5,164 nt of DNA from NCBI GenBank assembly GCA_016293005.1, contig JAEDFA010000082.1, positions 1-5,164 on the forward strand, written 5' to 3'. This document shows, piece after piece, positions 5,161 through 5,164 of the stretch; position 1 is the first letter of the stretch; each line of letters opens with the position of its first letter. This stretch comes from Treponema sp. (GTDB lineage Bacteria; Spirochaetota; Spirochaetia; Treponematales; Treponemataceae). Both the position numbers and the translations under genes were made by a program. The notes beneath the pieces were generated by a model. The model saw only the letters and a program-made list of their open reading frames with translations, ran no database searches and was not told where the DNA came from.

Positions 5161-5164
5161 ATAT

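Noticed and set aside
5111..5164. 5' end of a group II intron
   Set aside because: The GAAA-capped hairpin followed by CCTGATAT is mildly reminiscent of intron domain I, but there is no clear GUGYG boundary and too little sequence to support it.

Overview
The window holds most of a restriction-modification locus of type III organisation on the minus strand and, transcribed away from it, a small two-gene unit on the plus strand (a Cro/CI-type regulator and a compact PBECR-like nuclease). The DNA is AT-rich with moderate-GC stretches. It carries short dispersed palindromic elements both between genes and in frame inside genes. Two look like the element families that in other genomes encode 'ILRYAQND'-type and 'VAERSRS'-type peptides. 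With the lack of Shine-Dalgarno sites on the two plus-strand genes, this suggests a host-associated Treponema-like spirochaete, but no rRNA or housekeeping gene is present, so the assignment is only a guess.

Layout. Positions 1-2277 (minus): the N-terminal 759 codons of a Res-like DEAH helicase/endonuclease, open to the window edge, so its C-terminal nuclease part lies outside. Positions 2277-4055 (minus): the complete 592-residue Mod-like beta-class DNA methyltransferase. The mod stop and res start overlap as TAATG with a good ribosome site, so mod-res is one translationally coupled operon. Positions 4056-4367: a 312-base divergent intergenic region with a dispersed repeat near mod, plausible back-to-back promoters, and a GTC-centred motif recurring exactly every 30 bases (4260, 4290, 4320, 4350). 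Positions 4368-4676 (plus): a 102-residue XRE-family regulator starting with GTG. Positions 4722-5105 (plus): a 127-residue protein resembling PBECR-type small RNases. Positions 5106-5164: two small hairpins that also form a 20-base-period direct repeat, cut by the window end.

How it may work together. Mod should methylate a short asymmetric site, and Res with Mod should cut unmodified invading DNA. The XRE protein sits where a restriction-modification controller protein would. The motif array covers both candidate promoters, so it may regulate itself, the PBECR gene and mod-res. The PBECR-like protein could be a toxin or second-line nuclease; that part is inference. The two most notable observations are (i) a sharp GC drop, to about 31 percent, over the target-recognition region of Mod, suggesting domain exchange, and (ii) the phased operator-like array joining the two units.
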